Part shown: positions 63,853 to 64,000 of the stretch, in pieces
Position numbering within the stretch: the stretch's first letter is position 1
How the letters are laid out: every line of letters begins with the position of its first letter
NCBI RefSeq assembly: GCF_002797975.1
Contig: NZ_PGET01000001.1
Coordinates: 868,001-932,000 of the forward strand
Reading direction: 5' to 3'
DNA length: 64,000 bases
Source: [Clostridium] celerecrescens 18A
GTDB lineage: Bacteria > Bacillota > Clostridia > Lachnospirales > Lachnospiraceae
The notes under the pieces: model-generated
Databases searched by the model: none
What the model was told of the DNA's origin: nothing
The model's input: only the letters and a program-made list of their open reading frames with translations
Position numbers and translations under genes: made by a program

Positions 63853-63917
63853 CAAGTATCTGATATGCTTGTAAAATTAGTATTTATCGTATTATTTCAC
63901 ATTGAAAATTTTTGATA

Positions 63918-63946
63918 TTGATAGTTAGAAGGGTTTGCTGTATTAT
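63918..63946 (+). promoter_or_regulatory. Promoter with TTGATAGTT motif at the right edge
   Basis: TTGATA (63918-63923), 17-bp spacer, TATTAT (63941-63946). It probably drives a gene beyond the window. It shares a core with 60137 and 7835. Confidence 0.5.
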
Positions 63947-64000
63947 TAAATAAAGTAAATCGGAATTTATTTTGGAAATTGTAACTGTAGATTACTTATA

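Overview
This window looks like chromosome of an anaerobic, endospore-forming, motile Firmicute, most likely Clostridium cluster XIVa (Lachnospiraceae, Lacrimispora-like). That is inferred from a spore photoproduct lyase, a BclB-type collagen-like exosporium protein, phosphate acetyltransferase, a hybrid cluster protein with hemerythrins, several PTS operons, AGGAGG ribosome sites and many strong intrinsic terminators. No rRNA or tRNA gene was recognised. The left end cuts a copper P-type ATPase gene.

Layout. 1-6.0 kb: copper export (copA end, a membrane-anchored unknown, copZ), an OmpR/histidine-kinase pair, pta and two small membrane proteins. 6.0-10.8 kb: a proline-rich repeat protein, an XRE regulator, gene remnants, a MenA-like prenyltransferase and a secreted choline-binding-repeat protein. 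10.9-17.8 kb: a phospho-beta-glucosidase/PTS locus with an M81 peptidase, an M24-like protein lacking metal ligands, and an RpiR regulator. 18.0-22.4 kb: a PRD regulator carrying EIIB/EIIA domains, ascorbate-type EIIB and EIIC, and a TrpA-like enzyme. 22.7-26.0 kb: tetR, lon and a DUF1858 gene, with near-identical operators before tetR and lon. 26.7-30.5 kb: a CdaR/GntP-permease/glycerate-kinase operon. 30.6-34.2 kb: a chemoreceptor and splB on the minus strand.

34.3-39.8 kb is a compact nitrosative/redox-stress locus: an Fe-S protein, a Crp/Fnr regulator, cupin, hcp, DUF1858, an unknown and two hemerythrin-like proteins. Two identical palindromes each lie 29.5 nt upstream of a -10 box (class II activator spacing). 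A calcium-type P-ATPase follows at 40 kb.

42.8-52.8 kb is an accessory island: an orphan LytTR regulator, a MalT-like LuxR regulator with a decayed duplicate of its 3' end, and a chemosensory module (MCP, CheW, CheR, CheB, broken CheD, no CheA). It ends in a Tn916-type xis plus an integrase fragment broken by a 14-bp triplication. 52.8-55.3 kb returns to tRNA-modification and sulfur genes (tcdA, a rhodanese-PP-loop fusion, Rrf2). 55.3-64 kb holds a secreted CAP-domain protein, a YoaP acetyltransferase, a small HTH/membrane pair, the exosporium collagen gene, a stretch of decayed genes, a DUF2207 protein, a DJ-1/PfpI protein and a YkvA protein.

The most noteworthy items are the two two-site regulons (TetR-Lon and Fnr-Hcp), the TrpA-like enzyme in an ascorbate-type PTS operon whose only EIIA is fused to its regulator, and the CheA-less chemotaxis island beside an integrative-element scar.
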